Below, piece by piece: positions 1 through 6,704 of a DNA stretch of 40,874 nucleotides; position 1 is the stretch's first letter; each line of letters begins with the position of its first letter. The notes under the pieces were generated by a model, which was not told where the DNA came from, did no database searches, and was given only the letters and a program-made list of their open reading frames with translations. Source of the DNA: PR03 sp031362725 (GTDB lineage Bacteria; Myxococcota_A; UBA9160; PR03); NCBI GenBank assembly GCA_031362725.1, contig JANLTC010000113.1:1-40874 (forward strand). Reading direction: 5' to 3'. The translations under genes were made by a program, and so were the position numbers.

Positions 1-214
1 CGTCGGCCTCCGCGCCGATTTCGCGAAACGCGCTCGCGGCAGGGGCGCCGAACTCGCGGCCGACCGCTTGCGCGCGGGCGAGGTCGAGGTCGGCGACGCC
101 GACGAGCGTCACGTGCCGCCCGGCATCGCGCGCAGCCGCGACCTTCGACGCATGCAGCCGGCCCATGTGGCCGGCGCCGATCACCGCGATGCGCAGCGGC
201 TCCCGCGCGTTCAA
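1..214 (-). CDS. Gfo/Idh/MocA-family oxidoreductase, N-terminal fragment
   Basis: Only the first 71 codons are in the window; the gene runs off the left edge. The reading frame begins PLRIAVIGAGHMGRLHASK, a classic Rossmann nucleotide-binding start (GxGxMG followed by a helix ending in H) as in the Gfo/Idh/MocA NAD(P)-dependent oxidoreductases. A second strand ends in LVGVADLD, where the acidic residue would contact the cofactor ribose. The TTG at 214-212 overlaps the lpxI stop as TTGA, the overlap style used by most genes here. From general knowledge, an oxidoreductase of this family often sits between lpxI and lpxB in delta-type genomes, so a role in surface sugar or lipid A metabolism is plausible, but the substrate cannot be read from this fragment. 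Confidence 0.85.
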   Translation of the reverse strand, partial: MNAREPLRIAVIGAGHMGRLHASKVAAARDAGRHVTLVGVADLDLARAQAVGREFGAPAASAFREIGAEAD

Positions 215-1062
215 GGGGCTGCTCCCGGGCCCGAAGCCGGCACGCCGAGCAGCGCGATGCCGAGCGCGTCGGCGCGCCGCACCACCGCTTCGCGCTCGAG
301 CACCAGCGTGCGGCCGGCTTCCATCGCCATCAGCGCAGCGCCCGCTTCCGCGAGCGTCTCGAGCGTGTCGGGCCCGATCGTCGGGAAGTCGAAGCGCGGA
401 TCCTGGCCAGGCTTCCAGACCTTGACGACGCAGACCTGGCCGCGACCGAGCGCGCCACCGCGGCGGATCGTCGCGTCGGTGCCGTCGATCGCCTCGACGG
501 CGAGCACGCTGCGCTCGCGCACCACGAGTGTCTGCCCGATGTCGAGGCGGCCGATCTCCTTCGCGAGTGGCCAGGCCCAGGCTACGTCGGCGAGCTGCGA
601 AGGCGTCGGCACGACGCTGCCTAGCGCTCCCACCTCTGCCAGCAGATGCGGCGCATAGAGCGCTTGTGAGGGCACGCGAATGCCCTCGGCTTCGAGCGCG
701 TCGCCGAGCGCGCGCAGGATCGAGTCGTCGCTGCGATCGCGCAGGCTGGCGATGAACGCCGCGCCCTGTGGGTCGAGACGGATCAGTTCGGAGCCGGCGT
801 ATAGATGCTCCTTCGGCACATTGCCGGCGACGACCGCTTCGAGCGCACCGGCCTCGCGCAACGCAGCGAAGAGCGCGCCGAGTTCGCCGAGTCGCACCCA
901 CTGCAATGCGTCGACCTCGCTTGCGAGCGCAGGATCGGCAAAGCCATGGAATGCGACCGCGACGACGCGTCGCCCCGCGCGGCGGGCGCCGCGCGCCACC
1001 TCGAAGGGCAGCCGCCCGGCCCCGGCGACGAGTCCCACCGTCGCGGCGGGCACTGCTGTCAC
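211..1062 (-). CDS. lpxI: UDP-2,3-diacylglucosamine pyrophosphatase LpxI
   Basis: LpxI hydrolyses UDP-2,3-diacylglucosamine to lipid X and UMP in the cytoplasm, the fourth step of lipid A synthesis, replacing LpxH in many non-enteric bacteria. The 283-residue length fits the family (formerly DUF1009). It starts with the N-terminal glycine-rich strand VGLVAGAGRLPFEVAR. The C-terminal domain carries EAIDGTDATIRRGG and the signature VKVWKPGQDPRFDFPTIG, where the catalytic aspartate and conserved lysines lie in characterised LpxI. It begins one base after the lpxA stop and overlaps the next gene by four bases, so lpxA, lpxI and the oxidoreductase are surely co-transcribed. No LpxH-like gene is visible here. 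Confidence 0.93.
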   Translation of the reverse strand: MTAVPAATVGLVAGAGRLPFEVARGARRAGRRVVAVAFHGFADPALASEVDALQWVRLGELGALFAALREAGALEAVVAGNVPKEHLYAGSELIRLDPQGAAFIASLRDRSDDSILRALGDALEAEGIRVPSQALYAPHLLAEVGALGSVVPTPSQLADVAWAWPLAKEIGRLDIGQTLVVRERSVLAVEAIDGTDATIRRGGALGRGQVCVVKVWKPGQDPRFDFPTIGPDTLETLAEAGAALMAMEAGRTLVLEREAVVRRADALGIALLGVPASGPGAAP

Positions 1063-1063
1063 G

Positions 1064-1840
1064 CTAGCGGCAGACGCCCCGGGTGGACGTCTCGATGAAG
1101 TGCAGCAGGCGCTCGACCTCGGGCGTTGCGCCGGCTTCCGCGCGCACGCGCGCGGTCGCGATCTCGAGGCGCAGCTTCGAAGCGAAGAGCAGATGGAAGG
1201 CGTGCTTCAGGTCCTGCATGGCCGCGTCCGTGAGACTCCGCCGCTGCAGCCCGACGCTGTTCATGCCGACCACGCGTGCATGATCGCCCGCAACCAACGC
1301 GAAGGGCGGCGCGTCCTTCGAGAGTTTCGAGTTGGCAGCGCTCATCACGCTCTCGCCGATGCGCGCATGTTGATGAACGCCGGTGTAGGCGCCGAGCACC
1401 GCGAAGTCTTCGATCGTCACGTGCCCCGCGAGTCCGCAGAAACTCGCGATGACCACGTGCGAGCCGATCTGGCAATCGTGCGCGATGTGCGCGCCGTTCA
1501 TCACCATGTTGTCGTCGCCGAGACGCGTGACACCGCCGCCCTGGGGCGTGCCGCGATGGATCGTCACGCCTTCGCGGATCTGGTTGTCGGCACCGATCTC
1601 GAGCCGCGTGGGCTCGCCCGCGTACTTCTTGTCCTGCGGGTTGCCGCCGACCGCCGCGAACGGATGGATCTGCGTGCGCGCGCCGACCCACGTCGCGCCG
1701 GTCACGCTCACGTGGTTCGCCACCACCACGCCGGGCCCGCGCTCGACGCCCGGCCCGACGTACGAGAACGCCCCGATCGAGACGTCATCGGCCAGCTTGG
1801 CGCTGGGATCGATGACGGCGTGCGGGTGCACGCGCGGCAA
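1064..1840 (-). CDS. lpxA: acyl-ACP--UDP-N-acetylglucosamine O-acyltransferase LpxA
   Basis: LpxA catalyses the first lipid A step, moving a hydroxyacyl chain from ACP to the 3-hydroxyl of UDP-GlcNAc. The 258-residue protein shows the left-handed beta-helix hexapeptide pattern (AVIDPSAKLADDVSIGAFSYVGPG) in its first two thirds and a helical C-terminal domain. The active-site segment is HIAHDC at residues 118-123; H121 is the expected catalytic base. The GVHQ motif and GLQRR near the helical domain are also present. The start is TTG at 1840, six bases after the skp stop; an in-frame GTG at 1831 is an alternative. The usual neighbours lpxD and fabZ are absent between skp and lpxA. Confidence 0.93.
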   Translation of the reverse strand: MPRVHPHAVIDPSAKLADDVSIGAFSYVGPGVERGPGVVVANHVSVTGATWVGARTQIHPFAAVGGNPQDKKYAGEPTRLEIGADNQIREGVTIHRGTPQGGGVTRLGDDNMVMNGAHIAHDCQIGSHVVIASFCGLAGHVTIEDFAVLGAYTGVHQHARIGESVMSAANSKLSKDAPPFALVAGDHARVVGMNSVGLQRRSLTDAAMQDLKHAFHLLFASKLRLEIATARVRAEAGATPEVERLLHFIETSTRGVCR

Positions 1841-1846
1841 GCGCGT

Positions 1847-2368
1847 CTAGCCCTTCTTGTTGAAGCGCTGCACCACCTGATCGGTGATGTCCAGCGCCTC
1901 TTTGCTGTAGACCACGCCTGGCGTATTGCGCTCGAGGATCAGCGTGTAGCCCTGCTCCTTGCCGAAATCGCTGACGATGCCGAGCAGCTTGTCGCGCAGC
2001 GGACCGACGAGTCGCTCGTAATCGATCTTGAACTGGCCCTCGAGTTCGGCGCCCTTGGACTTGAGGTCGTTCTGGATGTCCGCGAGGTCGAGCTGCTTCT
2101 TGCGAAGCGCGTCCTCCGAGAGCACGAAGCGCTTGCTCTGGATCTCTTCGGCGAGCGCCTTGCCCTTTTCGTACATCGGCTTCAGCTGGCCCTCGGCCTG
2201 CTTCTGTTTGCCCTGCAGTTCCTCACGGGCTTTCTTGCCCTGGTCGGTCGCGTTGATGGCCTGGTCGAGATCGACCACTCCGATCTTCACGTCTTCCGCG
2301 ATGGCCGTGCCAGCGAACGCGAGAAATCCCACAGTCAGTGCCAAGATCCGGAACCTGGAAGCGAGCAT
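1847..2368 (-). CDS. skp: periplasmic OmpH/Skp-family chaperone
   Basis: Skp-type chaperones trimerise in the periplasm and hold unfolded outer-membrane proteins on the way to BamA. The sequence has a typical signal peptide (hydrophobic LALTVGFLAFAG, cleavage near AIA-ED), then VKIGVVDLDQAIN, the conserved first strand, and a long charged helical stretch rich in K, E and Q that forms the tentacles. It ends with ILERNTPGVVYSKEALDIT and a short helix, as in the family. About 173 residues is normal. Two ATG codons lie in tandem at 2371 and 2368; the second has the better spacing from GGAGGG. It follows bamA by 48 bases, the usual order. Confidence 0.9.
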   Translation of the reverse strand: MLASRFRILALTVGFLAFAGTAIAEDVKIGVVDLDQAINATDQGKKAREELQGKQKQAEGQLKPMYEKGKALAEEIQSKRFVLSEDALRKKQLDLADIQNDLKSKGAELEGQFKIDYERLVGPLRDKLLGIVSDFGKEQGYTLILERNTPGVVYSKEALDITDQVVQRFNKKG

Positions 2369-2416
2369 CATTCCCTCCAGCGCGAAGACGGGTCTCCGCG
2401 CGCAATGAATCGTTGA

Positions 2417-5400
2417 CTAGAGAGTCGAACCGCCGACCGAGAACTCGAAGGTGATGCTGTCTTCGACCGAGAGCTTGTCGAGCGGGAAGCCGACGAACGC
2501 CTCGAGCGGCCCGAACGGCGAGAACCACAGCACGCCGACACCGGTGCCGAAGCGCCACTCGGCGACATCGAATAGGAAATCGCCTTCGGCGAACGCGTTA
2601 CCCATGTCCAAGAACAGGATGCCCACGAGCCCCAGCGATTCCGCGATCGGGAAGCGGTACTCGCCGGTCAGCGAGATGAACTGATTGCCACCGATCACGT
2701 CGGTCTCGTCGAGATCCTCGAAGTCTTTGATCTGCTTGTCGGTGAGGTCGTTGCACTTGCCGTTGTTGTTGCCCTGCGTGTTGATCGGGAAGGTGAAGTT
2801 GTTGTCGTCGGTGCAGATCGAGTTGCCGTTGAGGTCGTTCAGTCGGCCGACGGGCGTGTAGCGGCCTGCCTTGTCGGACGTGAACTGGAACGTCGTGTCG
2901 TAGAGGACCGCACGGCGCGGACCCACCGTGCGGGCCTTGAAGCCGCGCAGCTGGTACGTGCCGAGCCCGCCGAGGAAGTAGCGCTCGGTCAGCGGCAGCG
3001 TGAGATCTTCATCGATCTTGTTCAGCGTGCAGGTCTCGTCGTTCAGACAACCGAGCGGACCGCCGACGTCGAAGTCGGCAATGTCGTTGAACGGGAGCGC
3101 GTAGCCGAGACGCCCGGACAGAACGACCGACGAGCGATCGCGTAGCGGCAGCGGCAGCCACTTCGGAATCCCGTGATACCACGCAGCGCGCGCTTCGAAG
3201 CGCGCGAACTTCGAGAAGCCACCGAGGCCCGCGCCCTCGAGGTTCAGTCCGTACTCGTAGCCGGCAGTCGGCAACACGCGGTCGTTGCGGTGGTCGGCGC
3301 GAAACGAGATGCCGGCGAGGCTGGTCGTCGTCGCGTTCTGGAAGAACTCGCGGAAGATCAAGCTCGCCGCGGTCGCGTTCGAATTGGCGTCGATCTGGCG
3401 GTCCGTGAAGGAGTACCGCACGAAGCCGCGGTCGTTGTTGGCATCGTCGAGCGAGCGGCCCACCGACAAGTCGAGGCCGGTGGTGGTCTCGTCGAAATCC
3501 TGGTAGCTGAGGTCGGTGCGGTAGGCGCTTGCGGAGAAGCTGTACTCGGAGTCGAAGAGCCGGTGGTTCGTGAAGGTGGCGTAGAAGCGATCGCGCTGGC
3601 CGCCGATGTCCGCCGACAGGCGCAAGCCGTAGGCGCGGCCGAACAGGTTGTTCTGCGAAACGCTGCCCGACAGCACGAACGAATCGGCCGACGAGTAGCC
3701 AGCGCCAAAGGACAGCGAGCCGGTCGGCTTCTCGACCACCGCGACGTCGAGGTCGATCTGGTCGGGCTGATCGGTCTTCTTGTATTCGACGTTCACTTCT
3801 TCGAAGAAGCCGAGCGCGTCGAGGCGGAGCTTCGAGTTCCGCACCGAGCGCGCCGAATAAAGCTCGCCTTCGACCAGCTGCACTTCGCGGCGGATCACCC
3901 GATCGACGGTGCGCGTGTTGCCCGCGATCTCGACGTGGCGCACGAACTCGAGCGGGCCGCGCACGACGTCGAAGGTGACATCCACCGACTGGGCCGCATC
4001 GTCGGTGCGCGTGAGCGGATTGACCTGCGCATAGGTGAAGCCGCGATCCGCGTAGCGGCGGGTCACGCGTTCGGTGTCCTGGGTCAGGTGCGTGCGGTTG
4101 AACCACTCGTCCTTGGTGAGCTGGAGCTCCTCGCGAACCTGGTCCTTCTCGATGGTGTCGTCGCCCTTGAAATCGAGCTTGCCGACCTTGAAGCGCTGGC
4201 CCTCGGTGACCGGCACGGTGACGACGATCCCGTCGTCGACCGTCTCGACCTTCGGTTCGCCGACGTCGATGCGCAGATAGCCCGCGTCGCCGTATTTCTT
4301 CTCGACGCCTTGGAGATCCTGCATGAAGACGGGTTCGGCGTAGGTACCGGACTTGTCGAGGTACTTGGTGACGTAGGACCAGAAGCGCCACGGCTTGGTG
4401 CGCATGCCCTTGGTGAGCTCGCTCTGGTCGAAGTGCTCGTTGCCCTCGAAGACGATCTCGCGGAGCTTGAGCTTCTTGCCCTCGGTGACCTCGAAGTTCA
4501 CCGCAACGGCGTCGTTCGGGAGCGGCTTGATCTCGTAGGCCACCGACGCCTTGTAGTACCCCTCGGCGCGGTAGAGCGCCTCGATGCGATCGCGGTTCTC
4601 GTAGAGCAGAGGAAGGTCGAGCGTGGCACCGGTGGTGAGCGTCAGCTGGTCGCGGATGCGGTCGCCTTCGATGGCGTCGTTGCCGGCGATCGTCACCTGC
4701 CGCACCACCGGGTTCTCGACGATCTCGAAGGCGAGGATGCGCCCGTTCGAACCGGCTTCGGAGCGAACCGTCACGTCCTTGAAGAAACCGAGCGCGTAGA
4801 TCTGGCGCACGTCTTCGGCGACCTGCACGGAGCTGAAGCGATCGCCTGCCTTCGTGGTGATGCGGGCGCGGATCGCGTCGGCTTCGATGCGGCGGTTGCC
4901 GACGATGCGGATCTCGGCGATGCGTTCGCCCGCCTTGGCTGGCTCGAGGCCCGCGTTGACCAGGCGCTCGGCCGGAATCAGCTGGAACACCACCGTCACG
5001 CCGCCCTCGTCGCGCTCGGTGCCGGCCGTCGCGCTGGCGATACCGGGGATGCGCTTCAACTGGTCGAGATCTGCCTTCAGCGCGTCGCCGTCGTAGGGGC
5101 GTCCCGGCTGGGTGCGCAGCTCGCCGCGCACGCGCGCCTCGTCGATCTGCGCCGGACCCTCGAAGCGCACCTTCGCGATGCGACCCGTCACCGCGGTCTC
5201 GCCCGACACGATCTCGAGTACGCGATCGCCGAGTTCGCCGACGCGCTCCAGCAATTCCGGATCCCCGTTGGCGGTGAAGACCATCGTTCGGGTCGGGACG
5301 CGCTCGCCCGCCGGGGCGACGCGCACGTCGAGACTGTACGAGCCGGCGAGTTCCGTGACGCTGCCCTGCACGACCCACTCGGCGCCGACCTCGCGTGCGA

Positions 5401-5695
5401 GCTTGCGGAGGAGCTCGTCGCTGCGCTCGCCGGCCACGTGCGCGATCAGCGCTTCGCGCACCACGACGGTGTCGACCACGTCGACCTTGCCGCTGGCCTC
5501 GAGGCGCTCGGTCAGCTCGTCGGCGATCGAGGTCTCGAGGTGCGCGAGCGACCGGGCGCTGTGCACCTGGAACGGCAGCACTGCCACCAGCACCTTGATC
5601 GCCGCCGGGCCCTGCGCACGCGCCGGCTGCGCGACCGCAAGGAACAGCAGCGCGAGCACGAGGCTCGCGGCGTAGGAACCTGCGCGCCGCCGCAT
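2417..5695 (-). CDS. bamA: outer-membrane protein assembly factor BamA with extra N-terminal domain
   Basis: BamA inserts beta-barrel proteins into the outer membrane. From the ATG at 5695 the product has 1092 residues, against about 800 in E. coli. A signal peptide (1-27, ending QPARA) is followed by an alpha/beta domain at about 32-165 resembling CsgG/TolB-N folds (VAVLPF, ADELTERLEASG, GAEWVVQGSV). Then come six POTRA-like repeats at about 170-242, 258-328, 330-406, 408-500, 502-580 and 582-657; the first is the weakest. The barrel occupies 658-1092 and carries the L6-loop motif LRGF at 916-919. A polar insertion at about 940-1003 and cysteines at 883, 889, 961 and 981 lie in predicted loops. 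The last residue is Leu rather than the usual aromatic. An in-frame TTG at 5776 has a better ribosome site (GGAGGA) and would add 27 residues before the signal peptide. Confidence 0.92.
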   Translation of the reverse strand: MRRRAGSYAASLVLALLFLAVAQPARAQGPAAIKVLVAVLPFQVHSARSLAHLETSIADELTERLEASGKVDVVDTVVVREALIAHVAGERSDELLRKLAREVGAEWVVQGSVTELAGSYSLDVRVAPAGERVPTRTMVFTANGDPELLERVGELGDRVLEIVSGETAVTGRIAKVRFEGPAQIDEARVRGELRTQPGRPYDGDALKADLDQLKRIPGIASATAGTERDEGGVTVVFQLIPAERLVNAGLEPAKAGERIAEIRIVGNRRIEADAIRARITTKAGDRFSSVQVAEDVRQIYALGFFKDVTVRSEAGSNGRILAFEIVENPVVRQVTIAGNDAIEGDRIRDQLTLTTGATLDLPLLYENRDRIEALYRAEGYYKASVAYEIKPLPNDAVAVNFEVTEGKKLKLREIVFEGNEHFDQSELTKGMRTKPWRFWSYVTKYLDKSGTYAEPVFMQDLQGVEKKYGDAGYLRIDVGEPKVETVDDGIVVTVPVTEGQRFKVGKLDFKGDDTIEKDQVREELQLTKDEWFNRTHLTQDTERVTRRYADRGFTYAQVNPLTRTDDAAQSVDVTFDVVRGPLEFVRHVEIAGNTRTVDRVIRREVQLVEGELYSARSVRNSKLRLDALGFFEEVNVEYKKTDQPDQIDLDVAVVEKPTGSLSFGAGYSSADSFVLSGSVSQNNLFGRAYGLRLSADIGGQRDRFYATFTNHRLFDSEYSFSASAYRTDLSYQDFDETTTGLDLSVGRSLDDANNDRGFVRYSFTDRQIDANSNATAASLIFREFFQNATTTSLAGISFRADHRNDRVLPTAGYEYGLNLEGAGLGGFSKFARFEARAAWYHGIPKWLPLPLRDRSSVVLSGRLGYALPFNDIADFDVGGPLGCLNDETCTLNKIDEDLTLPLTERYFLGGLGTYQLRGFKARTVGPRRAVLYDTTFQFTSDKAGRYTPVGRLNDLNGNSICTDDNNFTFPINTQGNNNGKCNDLTDKQIKDFEDLDETDVIGGNQFISLTGEYRFPIAESLGLVGILFLDMGNAFAEGDFLFDVAEWRFGTGVGVLWFSPFGPLEAFVGFPLDKLSVEDSITFEFSVGGSTL

Positions 5696-5852
5696 GGCGC
5701 GCGGCGCAGGGCCCCCCTGGTCATCAAGCGTGGCGCGAAGTGCTTGGCCCTCGGCGTGCTGAGCTTGGGCGCGCAATCGCTTCCTCCGGTTCGACGCATC
5801 GTCGCTTCTGGTCGGCAGGTTCGGGTTCGCGAGGGGGGAGGATCGGCGCCGC

Positions 5853-5881
5853 ATTTTAGGCGGGGGGGTTTTCGTCGGCAA
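5853..5881 (-). promoter_or_regulatory. sigma-70-like promoter in front of bamA
   Basis: On the minus strand TTGCCG (5881-5876) and TAAAAT (5858-5853) are separated by exactly 17 bases, matching the -35 and -10 consensus at 4/6 and 5/6 positions. Transcription would start near 5846, giving a leader of about 70 bases to the TTG at 5776 or 150 bases to the ATG at 5695. It lies in the 238-base gap between lolD and bamA, one of the two largest gaps in the window, so a promoter for bamA-skp-lpxA-lpxI is expected here. Confidence 0.5.
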
Positions 5882-5902
5882 CCCCGAACGCCCGGGTTTT
5901 TT
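5880..5902 (+). terminator. weak hairpin followed by six T, plus strand
   Basis: AACCC (5880-5884) can pair with GGGTT (5894-5898) around a nine-base loop, and the T run continues to 5902 on the plus strand. That is terminator-like for plus-strand transcription, but no plus-strand gene lies upstream; all genes here are on the minus strand. It may only block antisense transcription or be chance. Confidence 0.2.
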
Positions 5903-5933
5903 CAAGCCTTGACGCAGAGTTATCGCGTCTTCG

Positions 5934-6704
5934 TCACATCCGAGTCGGACCCGCCGCAACCAGCACGCCGGCTTCCATCAAAAGTGTGCGGCCGAGCCGC
6001 GACGCGAGCCGCTCGTTGTGCGTGACGACCACCAGCGCAGTCCCACGCGTCCGGTTCATCTCGAGCAGCAGCTCACCGATGCGCCCGCCGGTCGCCGGAT
6101 CGAGGTTGCCGGTGGGCTCGTCGGCCAACACCAGCGTCGGATCGAGCACGAGGGCGCGCGCGAGCGCGACGCGCTGGCGCTCGCCACCGGAGAGCTTGCC
6201 GACGCGATGGTCGAGCCGCTCGGCGAGTTCGACTTCGCACAAAATGCTGGCAGCGCGCTCGCGCATCTCGGCAAAGCCGAGCCCGCGCAGCAGCCCGGGC
6301 ATCATCACGTTCTCGACCGCGCTGAACTCGGGTAGCAAGTGGTGGAATTGGAAGACGAAGCCGAGCGCGCGGTTGCGAAACTCGGCCAGCGCGTCGCTCT
6401 GCTTGGCGAACAGATCTTCGCCGCGGAAATGCACCGAGCCGGCCGTCGGGCGATCGAGTCCGCCGAGCACGTGCAGGAAGGTCGACTTGCCGATCCCCGA
6501 CTGGCCGACGATCGCAACGCGGTCGCCGGCCTCGAGCGTGAAGTCGATCCCGCGCAGCACCTCGATCTCGCGCTCGCCGGACGTAAAGCGCTTCCACAGC
6601 CCCTTCACCTCGACGAGCGGAACGCTCGCCGCAGCGGCCTTGACGACCCGATGATCCGGAGGGCTGGCGCGGCGATGATCCGGAGGGCTGGCGCGGTCAC
6701 TCAT
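5934..6704 (-). CDS. lolD: lipoprotein-releasing ABC transporter ATP-binding protein LolD
   Basis: LolD powers release of outer-membrane lipoproteins from the inner membrane with LolC/E permeases. The 256-residue protein has Walker A GQSGIGKST (67-75, with I where S is usual), the LolD-typical Q-loop stretch FQFHHLLPEFSAVENV (from about 119), signature LSGGERQRVALARA (from 171), Walker B LVLADEP (191-197) and the H-loop histidine at 229. The ATG at 6704 overlaps the permease stop by eight bases. Residues 4-19 are a duplicated octapeptide, RASPPDHR twice, made by a perfect 24-bp tandem duplication at 6649-6696. The core ABC domain begins only at about residue 30. Confidence 0.93.
   Translation of the reverse strand: MSDRASPPDHRRASPPDHRVVKAAAASVPLVEVKGLWKRFTSGEREIEVLRGIDFTLEAGDRVAIVGQSGIGKSTFLHVLGGLDRPTAGSVHFRGEDLFAKQSDALAEFRNRALGFVFQFHHLLPEFSAVENVMMPGLLRGLGFAEMRERAASILCEVELAERLDHRVGKLSGGERQRVALARALVLDPTLVLADEPTGNLDPATGGRIGELLLEMNRTRGTALVVVTHNERLASRLGRTLLMEAGVLVAAGPTRM
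6649..6696. repeat. perfect 24-bp tandem duplication in lolD
   Basis: Two identical 24-base copies, 6649-6672 and 6673-6696, lie back to back in the 5' end of lolD. Each encodes one RASPPDHR octapeptide, so the duplication keeps the frame and lengthens the tail before the ABC domain. Confidence 0.95.

Noticed and set aside
680..2416. 578-codon plus-strand frame opposite lpxI, lpxA and skp
   Set aside because: It covers three well-supported minus-strand genes and their junctions, and its translation is low-complexity with no domain.
3173..6025. 950-codon plus-strand open frame opposite bamA
   Set aside because: The opposite strand encodes BamA with clear domains. In very GC-rich DNA long antisense frames arise automatically; this one has no recognisable motif or ribosome site.
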